64,000 nucleotides of DNA from Streptomyces piniterrae. Lineage in GTDB: Bacteria > Actinomycetota > Actinomycetes > Streptomycetales > Streptomycetaceae. A program made the translations under genes and the position numbers. The stretch covers positions 902,295 to 966,294 of the forward strand of contig NZ_SUMB01000002.1 in the NCBI RefSeq assembly GCF_005048155.1. The letters are read 5' to 3'. The notes under the pieces are model-generated. The model was not told the origin of the DNA. It made no database searches and worked only from the letters and a program-made list of their open reading frames with translations. Below, piece after piece: positions 33,934 to 43,252 of this stretch (positions are counted from its first letter, which is position 1; the number at the start of each line of letters is the position of its first letter).

Positions 33934-34237
33934 GTCGTTGGTCCTGTATTACGAGCCCGCCGACCCTGACCACTTCCGCGACTACTACGTGAACAACCAC
34001 CTTCCGCTGGTCAAGAATTGGCCCGGCCCGCTTGCGTGGCGCTACAGCTTCGACGTGGCGGCGACCGAGGGAGAAGCGCCGTATTTCGCGGTCTTCGAAG
34101 CCGACTTCGCTGACGCCGCCGCCATGGCCGCGGCGCGGGCGTCGCCGCACGGCCAGCGGGTGGCCGCCGATGTCGTCAACTACGCCACCGGCGGTTTGGT
34201 CGTCATCCACTATCCGGTGCAGGACGGCACCGGCTGA
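33926..34237 (+). CDS. EthD-domain dimeric alpha/beta-barrel protein
   Basis: The 103-residue protein has the EthD-type ferredoxin-like fold (RSLVLYYEPADPDHFRDYYV, NNHLPLVKNWPGPLAWRYSF, and FEADFADAAAMAAARASPHG), as in small monooxygenases and polyketide-cyclase-like proteins. It overlaps the CMD fragment by 8 bases and faces the HxlR gene, so it is probably expressed from the HxlR-controlled promoter and may act on an aromatic or aldehyde compound. Function is inferred from the fold only. Confidence 0.85.
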   Translation: MHRSLVLYYEPADPDHFRDYYVNNHLPLVKNWPGPLAWRYSFDVAATEGEAPYFAVFEADFADAAAMAAARASPHGQRVAADVVNYATGGLVVIHYPVQDGTG

Positions 34238-34347
34238 GGCATGCCGGTACGCTCTGGGACGCGTTCGGTCGGCCGCTTAAGGCCAGGTCCGGCTAGCGGC
34301 GGACGCCGTTGGCGGTTGCCGGTTCGTTGAGCGTCAAAGGTGGGCCG

Positions 34348-35217
34348 ATGTCCTGGCGGGATGTCACGGTGGTTGATGCGTGCGTGCGGCGTGACGGTCG
34401 GGGCGGTAGCCCCACGGCCGTCACCGACGACGACCCGGCGGCGACGGACGCTAACCGGCGTGCGCTCGCCGCTGCGGCCGGCACCTCGCACGCGGCGTTC
34501 CTCGGCCCGGGGCGGGCGGCGGACGGTGGCCGGCCGGTCCGGTTCTTCACCGCCACCGCCGAACTGTCCGGCTGCGGGCACGGCACCGTTGCCGCGCAGG
34601 CCGTCCGGTTGACCCGCACCGCGCTGGGCGAGCTGAACGACCGCCAACACACCGGCGGGCGCACGTTCGACACCGTCGCGATCCGCCGCCCCGCCGGCAT
34701 CGAGGTGTGGTTCGACCAGGGCCTCGTCGCGCTGCGACACCCGGCACCGGACGAGCGCGCCGCGATCGTCGCTGCGCTCGGGCTCACCGCGGACGATCCG
34801 CATCCGACCGACTCGCCACGGATCGCCGCGCCCGGCGCACCACGCATGCTGGTACCGGTCCACGACAGGTCGGCGCTGCTCCGAGTCCGCCCACACCTCG
34901 GCAGGCTGACAGCGGCGTGCCGGCGGTACGGGCTCCTCGGCTGTTTCGTGTACGTACCGCCGGTGGGCGGCCGACCGGGTGCGGCGCGGATGTTCGCGCC
35001 GGCGATCGGTGTCGACGAGGACGTCGCCAACGCCAACAGCACCGGCTGCCTGGCCGCCCACCTGCTCGACACGACAGGGGCGCAGACGGTCGTGATCGAG
35101 GTGGAGCAGGGCGACACCCTCGGTCGACCGGCCAGCGTGCTCGCTTCGGCCCGACGCGGGCCGGCGGGCATCACGACCCGGGTCGGCGGGTTAGCGGTGG
35201 TCCGCGACGGACACTGA
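34348..35217 (+). CDS. PhzF-family isomerase-like protein
   Basis: The 289-residue protein has the duplicated PhzF fold with VRFFTATAELSGCGHGTVAA, the CGH-G loop, and FAPAIGVDEDVANANSTGCL in the second half. PhzF enzymes isomerise or racemise substrates; the catalytic acid is normally the Glu in an SET/SEA motif. Here the equivalent position reads TSHAAFLGPG, so the Glu is replaced by His. That suggests altered chemistry or loss of activity, although some actinobacterial members may share it. The ATG at 34348 was preferred. It is downstream of EthD by 110 bases. Confidence 0.8.
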   Translation: MSWRDVTVVDACVRRDGRGGSPTAVTDDDPAATDANRRALAAAAGTSHAAFLGPGRAADGGRPVRFFTATAELSGCGHGTVAAQAVRLTRTALGELNDRQHTGGRTFDTVAIRRPAGIEVWFDQGLVALRHPAPDERAAIVAALGLTADDPHPTDSPRIAAPGAPRMLVPVHDRSALLRVRPHLGRLTAACRRYGLLGCFVYVPPVGGRPGAARMFAPAIGVDEDVANANSTGCLAAHLLDTTGAQTVVIEVEQGDTLGRPASVLASARRGPAGITTRVGGLAVVRDGH

Positions 35218-35519
35218 GGCGACGACTAGACCGTCCTCTTCTGCGATCCGCGCATGGGGCTGGGGCTGTCCGCTGCGGTCAAGCGTTGGCAGCCGGTGGC
35301 GGCCGCAGCCCCGACCGACGCACCGAGCCAGAGCCGGTCGAGACGATGACCGGCTCGCCGGAAGGGCGGCGGCCCGAACAAGAACGAAAAGGAGACGACA
35401 AGTAAGTACGAGTCGCACCAGTACCACGTGATCGGCCATCAACCCCGAGCCCCTGCCACAGATGTCGCCAGACCTGGCCGAGCTCTTCGAGGACGGACAC
35501 TGATGTACGAGGTCCGCGA

Positions 35520-36320
35520 CTCTCACAAATGACCATCTGTGAGAGTTCTGCGAGAGGCCGGTTCGTGATCACGTTTCCGCAGGTCGCCATTCGCAGATGC
35601 CCGCGACGTGCAGTCCGGCCAAGTAGATGGCCGCTGTCTTTCTCGTAGCGGGTGGCGATCCCGTGCCACTGTTTCAAGCGGTTGATGCACCGTTCGACGG
35701 CGTTGCGCTGCTTGTATGCCTCGTGGTCGAAGGAGGGTGGCCTGGCACCCAGGTTGCCCCGCCGCAGGCGGTGTCCGCGTTGGTCGGCCGGAACGGGGAT
35801 GACCGCCTGGATGCCGCGCCGCTGCAGGTGTTCACGGATGGCTCTTGACGAATACGCTTTGTCAGCCAGGACGGCCTCTGGCCGGGTTCGGGGCCGTCCA
35901 CGCCTTCGGGGAACGCGCAGAAGGGCCATCACGTCAGCGAAAGCAGGCGCGTCACCGGCCTGTCCGGCGGTGAGATGGGCGGTTTTTTTTGCGGGCTCCG
36001 GCCGCGTGCTGGTGAGCTCGCACGATCGTGGAGTCCACCGAGACAACCCAGTTCAACTCCTCGTCGGCGTCAGCCTGTGCCAGAAGCTCGGTGAACACCC
36101 CCTCCCGGGTGCCGTCTGCGCACCACATCCGCAGTCGGTTGTAGATGCCCCGCCAGTTGCCGTACTTTTCCGGCAGCTGCACCCACTGTGTCCCTGTCTG
36201 AAACTTCCAGGCGATGGCGTCGAGCACCTCTCGGTGGTCCCGCCACCGGCCGCCCCTCGTCGGTGGCCGGTTCGGAAGCAACGGCTCGATCTGCGCCCAC
36301 TGGGCGTCAGTCAACGGCAC
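35520..36320 (-). mobile_element. IS5-type element (IS427-like), two-frame transposase
   Basis: Frame A (36320 to about 35990) reads MPLTDAQWAQIEPLLPNRPP, WVVSVDSTIVRAHQHAAGAR, the N-terminal half and first catalytic Asp. Frame B continues from a run of eight A residues on the coding strand (T-run at 35984-35991), a common slippery site for programmed frameshifting in this group. It carries PEAVLADKAYSSRAIREHLQ and NAVERCINRLKQWHGIATRY. Near the end an extra base changes the last residues. The true end is GLHVAGICEWRP in a third frame. So the copy may be inactive. CTCTCACA repeats flank a loop at the 35520 end; terminal repeats were not resolved at the other end. Confidence 0.8.
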
Positions 36321-36356
36321 ACCCGGACAAACGAGCAGACGATCCGGAGGGAGCGA

Positions 36357-36683
36357 CTACGTGTAGTCGGCGCCATCGATCTTGCCGGCAGCTGTCCACC
36401 AGGAGATCACTCGAGCAGCCATCGCTTCAGGATCCGACGGCAGAGGGGTGAGACCGAAGTGATCCTCCAGCTCGTCCCGCAGGAACTCGCCGATCTCCGT
36501 CTGACCGGCGCCACCACGGAGCCGCTGGAGGAGAGGGGCGAGCATGCAGTTGTATTCGTCCTGTACATCATCAGCGACGCCGATCGGATCCCACTCATTG
36601 AGCAGGTGCTGCAAGCCGTTCACGGTGACGTCGGTTCCAGGTTGCATCGCTCCAGGGTGCCACCCGGGATCCGCCGTGGTCAC
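36357..36683 (-). CDS. Small acidic hypothetical protein
   Basis: The 108-residue protein (ATG at 36683) is acidic and helical, with NEWDPIGVADDVQDEYNCML and GEFLRDELEDHFGLTPLPSD. I recall similar orphan proteins of the DUF1871-like type in Streptomyces, where the WDPIGV block is typical, but no function is known to me. It lies alone between the IS5-type element and a stretch without recognisable genes. Confidence 0.7.
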   Translation of the reverse strand: MTTADPGWHPGAMQPGTDVTVNGLQHLLNEWDPIGVADDVQDEYNCMLAPLLQRLRGGAGQTEIGEFLRDELEDHFGLTPLPSDPEAMAARVISWWTAAGKIDGADYT

Positions 36684-37331
36684 TCACCCCCATCATGATC
36701 CAAACGAAACCGCCTAGCCGTGGTGACCTCCGAGCCGTCCTTGGTTGACCGCACCGCCGCACCTGCTGTTCCTCGGGTGATCGTCTACTGCCCGCCCCGC
36801 AACGTATCCAGGACACTGACGGCCATGACTGAAACCGTACTGAGTGCCGATCAGACTCGCCAACGTAAGCAGCGCACACCCGGCGTGCGCCAGATCGGCT
36901 CCGCGGGCCGTCTCGCCGACATCGGCCACGAAGATCCCCAACACCCGTCTACCGTCGCTGCTGACGCTCCTCTCAAAGCCCGGCCGTAGCCCTCGCCGCG
37001 ATCGAGGGCATCTGGGACGCGCTGGTCGGCGCGGCCGATTCTGCGGCGGTGTCCTGGCCGACGACGACCCAGCCCGGTGCCCAGGCCGCCGACGCAAGCC
37101 TCCGTCGGCAATTACGCGACCACTGCCGTCCCCCCGTTGGCACCTAGCCACCCTCGGCGCACCTTCAGCGCGGATGACCACCGTGTGGCAGGTCGGCCTT
37201 CTGCGATCTGAGGCCCGCACCGCCCGCGGGCTTCGCGTCCCCGCCCGCAATGTGCTCCAGGCGGACAGCGGCCCCCATCGCGCCTCCCGGGAGTGCTGCG
37301 CGGGACCCATCAGCAACACACGTAGGGAGAC
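36684..37331. other. Region without a recognisable gene
   Basis: About 650 bases precede the adenylation gene. Frames on both strands are Arg/Pro-rich and carry no motif or ribosome site. The plus-strand end may include the promoter of the adenylation gene, though no clear -10/-35 pair was found. No RNA, repeat or transposase fragment was seen. Confidence 0.4.
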
Positions 37332-37409
37332 GTGAGCGCAGCCAAGCGCGCATTGCAGGCAACCAGTACGCAGGACCGGCGAAACACATCACCACAAGGA
37401 GCCTCAACC

Positions 37410-38822
37410 ATGCTGAACGGCTGCACCCCGCTCCCACCCCACGCCATCGGTCGCTATTACAACCACGGCTTCTACCAAGGCGCCGCCCTGCCCCAACTCC
37501 TCTCCGACGCCGCCCGCGCATACGCCACCTGCACCGCCCTCATCCACGGCGAGCACCGCCTCACCTACCGCGAGCTCAACCGCCGTGTCGAGCGCATGGC
37601 CGCCGGCCTCACCCTGCGGGGCATCCGCTGTGGCGATCGGGTCATCCTCCAGCTCCCGAACGTGCCCGAGTTCGTCATCACCGCCTACGCCCTCATGCGT
37701 GCCGGCGCCCTCCCGGTGTTCGCGCCCATCTCCCACCGCGCACGCGAGATCGCACATCTCGCCCACATCACCGAAGCCGCCGCCTACATCGGCCCCGGCC
37801 TCCATCACGGCTTCGACCACGCCAAAATGGCCGCGGAGATCAGCGACGACCATCCACGTCTGCGCCGTGCCTTCACCCTCGACGGCCCCGAAGGCACCCA
37901 AACAGGCTTCGCCACCGCCCCCAGCGGATGCCTGTTCTTCCCCCTTGGCTCCGTGGACGCTCCCAGCGACCGGGACCGCACCTACCACCCCAACGATGTC
38001 GCGTTCTTCCTGCCCTCGAGCAGAACTGCCGGCTCACCCAAGCTGATTCCGCGCACCCACAACGACTTCGCCTACCAAACCCGAGCCGCAGCCGACCTCA
38101 TCAACCTCGGCCCCCAAGACGTCTACCTCGCAGCCCTCCCGGCCGAGTCCAACCTCACCCTCGGTGCTCCCGGCATCCTCGGCGCCCTCGCCGCCGGCGC
38201 CACCGTCGTACTGATCGACACCCCCGACCCCGCCGACGCCTTCCCCACGATCGAGGCCGAGAAGGTCACTGTCACCTCCCTCCTGCCCGCCGTCGCGCAA
38301 CTGTGGTTGGACACCCCCCTCAACGGCCAGTACGACCTCTCCAGCCTGCGTCTCATCCAGATCGGTAGCGCACCTGTGCCTTCCGAACTCGCGGCCCGCA
38401 TCCAACCGGCCTTCGACTGCCGCCTCCAGCAGGTCTACGGGACGGCTGAAGGGCTGCTCTGCCTCACCCGCCTCACCGACACCGACGACGTCATCCACCA
38501 CACCCAGGGCCGCCCCCTCTCACCCGGCGACGAAATCCGCATCACCAACGCACACGGCACCGACCAACCGACGGGAACCCCCGGACAGCTCTGGATGCGC
38601 GGCCCCTACACCCTGCGCGGCTACTACAAAGCCCCCGACCACAACACTCACGCCTTCACCCCTGACGGCTTCTTCAAGACCGGCCACACCGCCCGCCTTA
38701 CCGAAGACGGCAACCTGCTCATCGAAGCCCACACAGACGCCGCTGACTCCAGCCTCCCCGAACCTGCCAACCCACCCACCGAGCCCCCACACCAGCCCGC
38801 CCGACCCCGCCTCGACCCATGA
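37410..38822 (+). CDS. Degenerate EntE/DhbE-like aryl-adenylating enzyme
   Basis: The 470-residue protein (ATG 37410 after AAGGAG) follows the adenylate-forming fold and resembles 2,3-dihydroxybenzoate activating enzymes. It keeps YYNHGFYQGAALPQLLSDAA, GAPGILGALAAGATVVLIDT and QVYGTAEGLLC. The P-loop is altered: SSRTAGSPK instead of SGGTTGTPK. The ribose-binding Asp in the RTGD motif is His (FKTGHTARL). The C-terminal domain with the catalytic Lys and hinge is missing; instead it ends in a Pro/Glu-rich tail. It probably cannot adenylate normally. No siderophore genes accompany it. Confidence 0.75.
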   Translation: MLNGCTPLPPHAIGRYYNHGFYQGAALPQLLSDAARAYATCTALIHGEHRLTYRELNRRVERMAAGLTLRGIRCGDRVILQLPNVPEFVITAYALMRAGALPVFAPISHRAREIAHLAHITEAAAYIGPGLHHGFDHAKMAAEISDDHPRLRRAFTLDGPEGTQTGFATAPSGCLFFPLGSVDAPSDRDRTYHPNDVAFFLPSSRTAGSPKLIPRTHNDFAYQTRAAADLINLGPQDVYLAALPAESNLTLGAPGILGALAAGATVVLIDTPDPADAFPTIEAEKVTVTSLLPAVAQLWLDTPLNGQYDLSSLRLIQIGSAPVPSELAARIQPAFDCRLQQVYGTAEGLLCLTRLTDTDDVIHHTQGRPLSPGDEIRITNAHGTDQPTGTPGQLWMRGPYTLRGYYKAPDHNTHAFTPDGFFKTGHTARLTEDGNLLIEAHTDAADSSLPEPANPPTEPPHQPARPRLDP

Positions 38823-38886
38823 GGACGACGAGGATGACGAAGACGACGAGGATTACTTCACACCGGCCCCCTGCCCCGCCGACAAC

Positions 38887-39290
38887 TCACACCACCAGAC
38901 GACCAGCACCCCAAAGCGGCAGCGCTCGGCCGGCGACCGGCCGTTCAGCCAGCGGTGGCACGAACCTGGCCATCGAGCCCAGCCGGGCACCGGCCCTGCC
39001 TGCCAGGGCGAGACCGACTGCGGCCAGGGTGGAACGCACTCGCTCGGTGCGCTGGCTATGCCTGCGCGTGAGGCCGGGTATCTGTTCCGCGAAGGTCCGG
39101 CGGGGGCACATGTTGTTCCCGCATCGAAACCGCCGAACTCGTAACTGGAGTGCGACGCGTCGTCCGGCGCTCGGCGCGTCAGCGGGAAACCGCAGGTAGG
39201 AGCTGTGAATCCGACTCGACCGAGCCCCGCACGCCGGGCAGACGGCGCCGACCCTAGTGCAATGCGCGTCAACACGCACTATCGACCACC
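38887..39290 (-). pseudogene. ISL3-type transposase 5' fragment
   Basis: The minus strand gives VRVDAHCTRVGAVCPACGAR, SSYLRFPADAPSAGRRVALQ and LRVRRFRCGNNMCPRRTFAE, the zinc-finger N-terminus of ISL3-family transposases (CPxCG...RCxxxxCPRRTF). It then runs into unrelated sequence, so only the first 130 residues or so survive. A short degenerate NUDIX-like segment precedes it in the same frame. Confidence 0.8.
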
Positions 39291-39354
39291 ACTCAGAGTG
39301 GCCGCGGCACGGAAGGTGTGCCAGAACCGTGATCCGTGAACAAAACCACGACGC

Positions 39355-39498
39355 CCGTTGCATGTACCTCTCCAACTTGGCGGACAGGACACGGGCGTTG
39401 GCCAGTGGGATGGTGAGGTCGGTTTCTTCCTTCAGTTTGCAGGTGACGGCGTCGGCGAGGGACTCGTCGGGCTCCGGGCATGCTCCGACTGGGCCCAC
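39355..39498 (-). pseudogene. Fossil of a NUDIX hydrolase
   Basis: Before the ISL3 fragment the same frame reads PEPDESLADAVTCKLKEETD followed by LTIPLANARVL. This aligns with the NUDIX box GX5EX7REUXEEXGU, with the RE replaced by CK and the Gly by Asp. Only about 45 residues remain. It looks like a gene interrupted by the insertion of the ISL3-type element. Confidence 0.4.
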
Positions 39499-39959
39499 CG
39501 AGCCAGCAGGTGCCTTCGAAAGTCGTCAGCCTGGCCCACTTGGGGAGACGCGGGATTGAACCCAAGATCTCTTCGTCGCGAATGAGGTTCGGGCACTGAT
39601 CGTGCCTGCGCGGATGGCATTTGCGCTGGTCATCGGCGTGGTCCCGGTTGGTCTCGCGTGGTGTGGAAGGGGCTTGGGGAGCGGATCGGCTCCCAAATGG
39701 CTCCCAGGAGCGGCTGGCGGGCGACGGTGTCACGCGCTGGCCGCCGTTTGGACGATCAAGACACCCTGGCGGTCGTCACCAATGACCGCCGGATGCGTTG
39801 CTCATGTGCAGGTCCCGTGCCGCGCCCTTGGTGACCGCCTTTGACTGCGTCGGTGGGCATGGGCTATTGGGCACAGCTACCAGTTGCTCCCGGCCCGAGG
39901 GCCGGTATGGGCATGGTGCTTCCGCGCCGGCACTCAGACGCTGGCGGCGGCCGTCGCGT

Positions 39960-40321
39960 CCCGTGTACTCAACCGTCCGCACAGCAACACCGCCGATGTG
40001 GAGATCCCGGCCTCGGCGCCGAAGGCGTAGTTCGAACCGACCGGCAAGCCCGACCTCGCCACAGGCAAGGGCACGCCAGGGCACGCCGAGCTCTTCGTCG
40101 ACCGTCACCGCGTCGGATCGGCCGACTTCCCCACGACCACCCCCGTCATGTTCAACCCCGGTGGCCTGAGCTGCGGAGCCAATCCCGGCCCCTCGGTCAC
40201 GCCGGAGTACGCCTCTCCCTTCCGGTTCACCGGCACACTGCACACCGTGACCGTGGACCTGTCGGGCGAACTCATCATCGACGCGGAGTGCGAGATGCGG
40301 ATGCATCTGGCACTCCAATGA
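39960..40321 (+). pseudogene. 3' remnant of an arylsulfatase gene
   Basis: In one plus frame the sequence reads SNTADVEIPASAPKA, then a stop at 40028-40030, then PDLATGKGTPGHAELFVDRH, TTPVMFNPGGLSCGANPG and SPFRFTGTLHTVTVDLSGEL, ending at 40321. This matches the C-terminal domain of bacterial arylsulfatases (TAEVEIP, GTLYVDG, TGxI/V-V-DL). The sulfatase catalytic domain is absent, a deletion joins the two parts, and a stop codon intervenes. Confidence 0.65.
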
Positions 40322-40567
40322 ACAGGACGGGGCCGGTCCAGGCGCCGACCGGTCCAGGCACCGTTAGGGCCCTGGGGCCGTCTTGTCGGCTGACTTCCTG
40401 GGGTGAATTCATTCAGCCACCGGTCAGCACTCTGGGTGCACACTACATCCGATTTTGCCTGAATTTTCATACATGTCTGTTTGGTTGCGATTCGTGCCGC
40501 GGCGTAGCGTGGGAATTGGTCCAGTCAGAGAGGACTGGTCCGTGACACGAGCTCCAAGGAGGCGATC

Positions 40568-40714
40568 ATGAGCTTCCGCAAGGTGATCCGTAGGCGCAGG
40601 CATGGCTGCGACGGCTGGGACTACGACGACTGGGGCGACTGCGGATGCCGCCGTCGCCGTCGCGGATACGGTCGTGGATTCGGGTTTGGCTGGGGTTTCT
40701 TCCCCTTCATCTGA
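40568..40714 (+). CDS. 48-residue Arg/Gly/Trp-rich small protein
   Basis: An AAGGAGGCGATC ribosome site with ideal spacing precedes the ATG at 40568. The peptide has a basic start (MSFRKVIRRRRHGCDGWDYD), a central DWGDCGCRRRRRGYGR and an aromatic/Gly tail (GFGFGWGFFPFI). Three Cys residues and the pattern of an acidic/Trp segment between two Arg clusters are unusual. It has no signal peptide. It could be a regulatory peptide, a zinc or nucleic-acid binder or a modified-peptide precursor, but no modifying enzyme is near. Expression from a strong ribosome site makes it likely real. Confidence 0.65.
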   Translation: MSFRKVIRRRRHGCDGWDYDDWGDCGCRRRRRGYGRGFGFGWGFFPFI

Positions 40715-41149
40715 GGAGCGTCTCCTCACCACGCCCTAGTCTCGTGAACCAACTTCGAGGCTGGTCCTTCGTTCCACGAGGGCCGGCCTCTTGATGTTGC
40801 AGGCGGACGTGGCTTGTTGTTGACGCGGCGAGCGGCGGCGCACGGGTGTGGTGGTGGCCGGCCGGTGTGGACGAAATGCACGGTCGTCCGTACGGCGAGC
40901 ATCTGAGGGCTGTTGCTCGGTGGTTGGGCGCCCGCGGTGCAAGCCCGCCGTGGGCCGAGACCGGCTGCGGTGAGTGCCGGCGGTGCACAGGGACAGGACG
41001 TGTCGTTGGGGTAACGGGTGAGCCCGACGGGGCCGTTGGTGGCTCGGGTCAGGACACCCCTCACGATGCAGGCCGTCGCCCGCCGCCTGGGCTGGGCTCT
41101 GCGCTCTGCCGTTGGGTGGGCGGCCGTGAGGAACTGCTCGAACCGGTCA

Positions 41150-41740
41150 GTGCCGAGCTGAGCCGGCGGATCGTGCCCGGCGCGAGCCCACGGAAGCCGA
41201 CTGGCGTGACTGGCTGGCCGAACCACACCACCGGGTCGAGGTCGGCAGGGAAGACAAGCTGGACTTCCAGCCGTTCGGTGGGCAGGCGGACGCCCCACTG
41301 GAACCAGTTGCCCACTTGTCGTCTTCGACGGTGTAGGCGTACTCGATCCATACGGATTCGCCCGGGTAGAGCGGGAAGCGGCCGCGTTCGTTGTCCAAGA
41401 GCAGCCGGACTTCCTTGAAGGCATCGCGGTCGTGTTTGGCCTCCCATCGCCCCGGCACGTGGCCGTCAGATCGAGTTCATCCCAGGTCAACAGGTGGGCT
41501 CGGTAATGCGTGTTGGACCGCTCGGGGCCGCCGGGGTTGCGGTCGACGGAGATGCGGATCAGGTAGCGGGTCACCGGTTGGTCGCTGGTGCTCTGCAGCT
41601 GCCGGCGCATGGCCAGCCGGTGGTTGCTGCCGTCGTACTGGAGCCTGAGCTTGGGAAAATCAGGGGGCCTACGGGTGCCCTGCGCCTTCCTGACCAGGAA
41701 GAACGCTGCAGCTGGGATGGGTGTGCTCGGTTGAATCTCT
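41150..41740 (-). pseudogene. Decayed Streptomyces regulatory-type gene
   Basis: Minus-strand frames read FFLVRKAQGTRRPPDFPKL and NHRLAMRRQLQSTSDQPVTR, then LIRISVDRNPGGPERSNTHY, then in other frames HDRDAFKEVRLLLDNERGRF, VWIEYAYTVEDDKW and GNWFQWGVRLPTERLEVQLV. Together they resemble the C-terminal domain of an actinobacterial helix-turn-helix protein family. Two or more frameshifts separate the parts. The N-terminal helix-turn-helix is not clear. I am confident that it is a broken gene and less sure of the family. Confidence 0.55.
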
Positions 41741-42088
41741 GGCCCTTGTTGAACCGCTGTTTGCCCCTCTGTCTGGCACGGCAGTGGCACGGTGGCCGGC
41801 AAGCCCCGGAATCGGGGCCTATCCGGAGGGGCCGGAGCGCTGCGTGTCACGGGAACTGCTGCGGACCATGTGCGGATTGCTTGGGCGAAGAGGAGTAGTC
41901 CCCGAGTGATCGTCCGTTGTCAGCTCCTGTCCGAGCCATCGTGGCGGGCGGTCGGATGTGGCGGCGGAGCGTGAGCCGACGAGGAATAGGCGCAGCACGG
42001 CGATTCCGGCGATGCCGCCTGCCAGGACGAGCAGCGGGTCGAGTGGCCGGGCGGCACCGTTGCATCAGGGCGGGCCCGAGGTCCTCTG

Positions 42089-43252
42089 TCACCTGGCGGC
42101 AGCGGCCTTGCCGATCAGGTGGGCCGCCGTCTCGATTTCCTCTGGTGTGCTCCAGCGGCCCAGTGACAGTCGCAGCGTGCTCAGGGCTCGCTCCGGCGGC
42201 AGGCCCATAGCGGTGAGGACCGGCGAGGGGGTGTGCTCGCCGCTGTGGCAGGCCGAGCCTGTCGACGCCGCCACCTCCGGCACGGTGTCGAGGAGTTCGT
42301 GGCCGCGGATGTGGTCGATGCTGACGTTCAGGGTGTTCGGCAGCCGGGTTGTACGGGGTCCGTTGAGGTGCACCCGGCCGGGCAGGGCGGCGGCCAGGCG
42401 CTCGTGAAGGTCGTCGCGCAGCGCGGCAACGCGGTGGTGGGTGCCGGCGGCGAGGTCGTCGGCGGCCAGCTGCGCGGCTTTGCCGAGCGCGACGGCGAGG
42501 GCGACGTTCTCTGTGCCGGCCCGCAGCCCGCGCTCCTGCCCGCCGCCGTAGACGAACGGTTCGAGGACGGTTCCGTCGCGCACGTACAGGGCGGCGATGC
42601 CCTTGGGGGCGTACATCTTGTGCCCGACGAGTGTCAGGAGGTCCACGTCCCACTGCCGGACGTCCAGCGGGATCTTTCCGGCCGCCTGCGCGGCGTCGCA
42701 GTGGAAGAGCGTCCCGTGGGCGCGGGCGATCCGGGTCAGCTCGGGGATCGGCTGGAGGGCGCCGGTCTCGTTGTTGGCGGCCATGACCGAGACCAGCACG
42801 GTGTGTTCGGTGAGCGCGGCGGCCAGGTCCGCGGGGTCGACCAGGCCGTGGCGGTCGACCGGCAGGTACGTCACGTCGGCGCCGTGCAACCGTTCCAGCG
42901 CCCGGCAGGTTTCCAGGACGGCGGGGTGTTCGGTGACCTGGGCGATCACATGGGGCCGGTCGGTCTTGGTCGCCAGGACGGCGCCGCGCAGGGCGAGGTT
43001 GTCCGCCTCGGAGCCGGAGCCGGTGAACACGACCTCCCCGGCGTCCGCGCCGATCAGGGCGGCCACCTGCGCACGGGCACTGGCCAGGGCTGTCTTCGGC
43101 TCGTTGGCGTAGGTGTGGCCGCTGGAGGGGTTGCCGAACCAGTCCGCCAGATACGGGAGCATCGCGTCGACCACCCGTGGGTCCACGGGGGTGGTGGCGT
43201 TGTAGTCCAGGTATACGGGTCCGCCCCGCAGCCCGGGGCGCGCGGGGATCAC
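42089..43252 (-). CDS. Cysteine desulfurase (NifS/IscS-like)
   Basis: The 387-residue PLP enzyme removes sulfur from cysteine and makes a persulfide on its active-site Cys. The PLP Lys lies in TLVGHKMYAPKG, the N-terminal part reads VYLDYNATTPVDPRVVDAML, and the persulfide loop is STGSACHSGEHTPSP with a Cys in the mobile loop. It starts with GTG at 43252, overlapping the ArsR-rhodanese stop by 4 bases, so the pair is translationally coupled. It lies in a thiol cluster and probably supplies sulfane sulfur rather than serving as the main Fe-S enzyme; no scaffold or Suf gene is nearby. Confidence 0.93.
   Translation of the reverse strand: MIPARPGLRGGPVYLDYNATTPVDPRVVDAMLPYLADWFGNPSSGHTYANEPKTALASARAQVAALIGADAGEVVFTGSGSEADNLALRGAVLATKTDRPHVIAQVTEHPAVLETCRALERLHGADVTYLPVDRHGLVDPADLAAALTEHTVLVSVMAANNETGALQPIPELTRIARAHGTLFHCDAAQAAGKIPLDVRQWDVDLLTLVGHKMYAPKGIAALYVRDGTVLEPFVYGGGQERGLRAGTENVALAVALGKAAQLAADDLAAGTHHRVAALRDDLHERLAAALPGRVHLNGPRTTRLPNTLNVSIDHIRGHELLDTVPEVAASTGSACHSGEHTPSPVLTAMGLPPERALSTLRLSLGRWSTPEEIETAAHLIGKAAAAR

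Noticed and set aside
39545..39590. tRNA 3' end or phage attachment site on the minus strand (GGGTTCAATCCCGCG)
   Set aside because: A T-loop-like sequence is present, but its stem does not pair well and no acceptor, D arm or integrase is nearby. I could not support a tRNA or att site.
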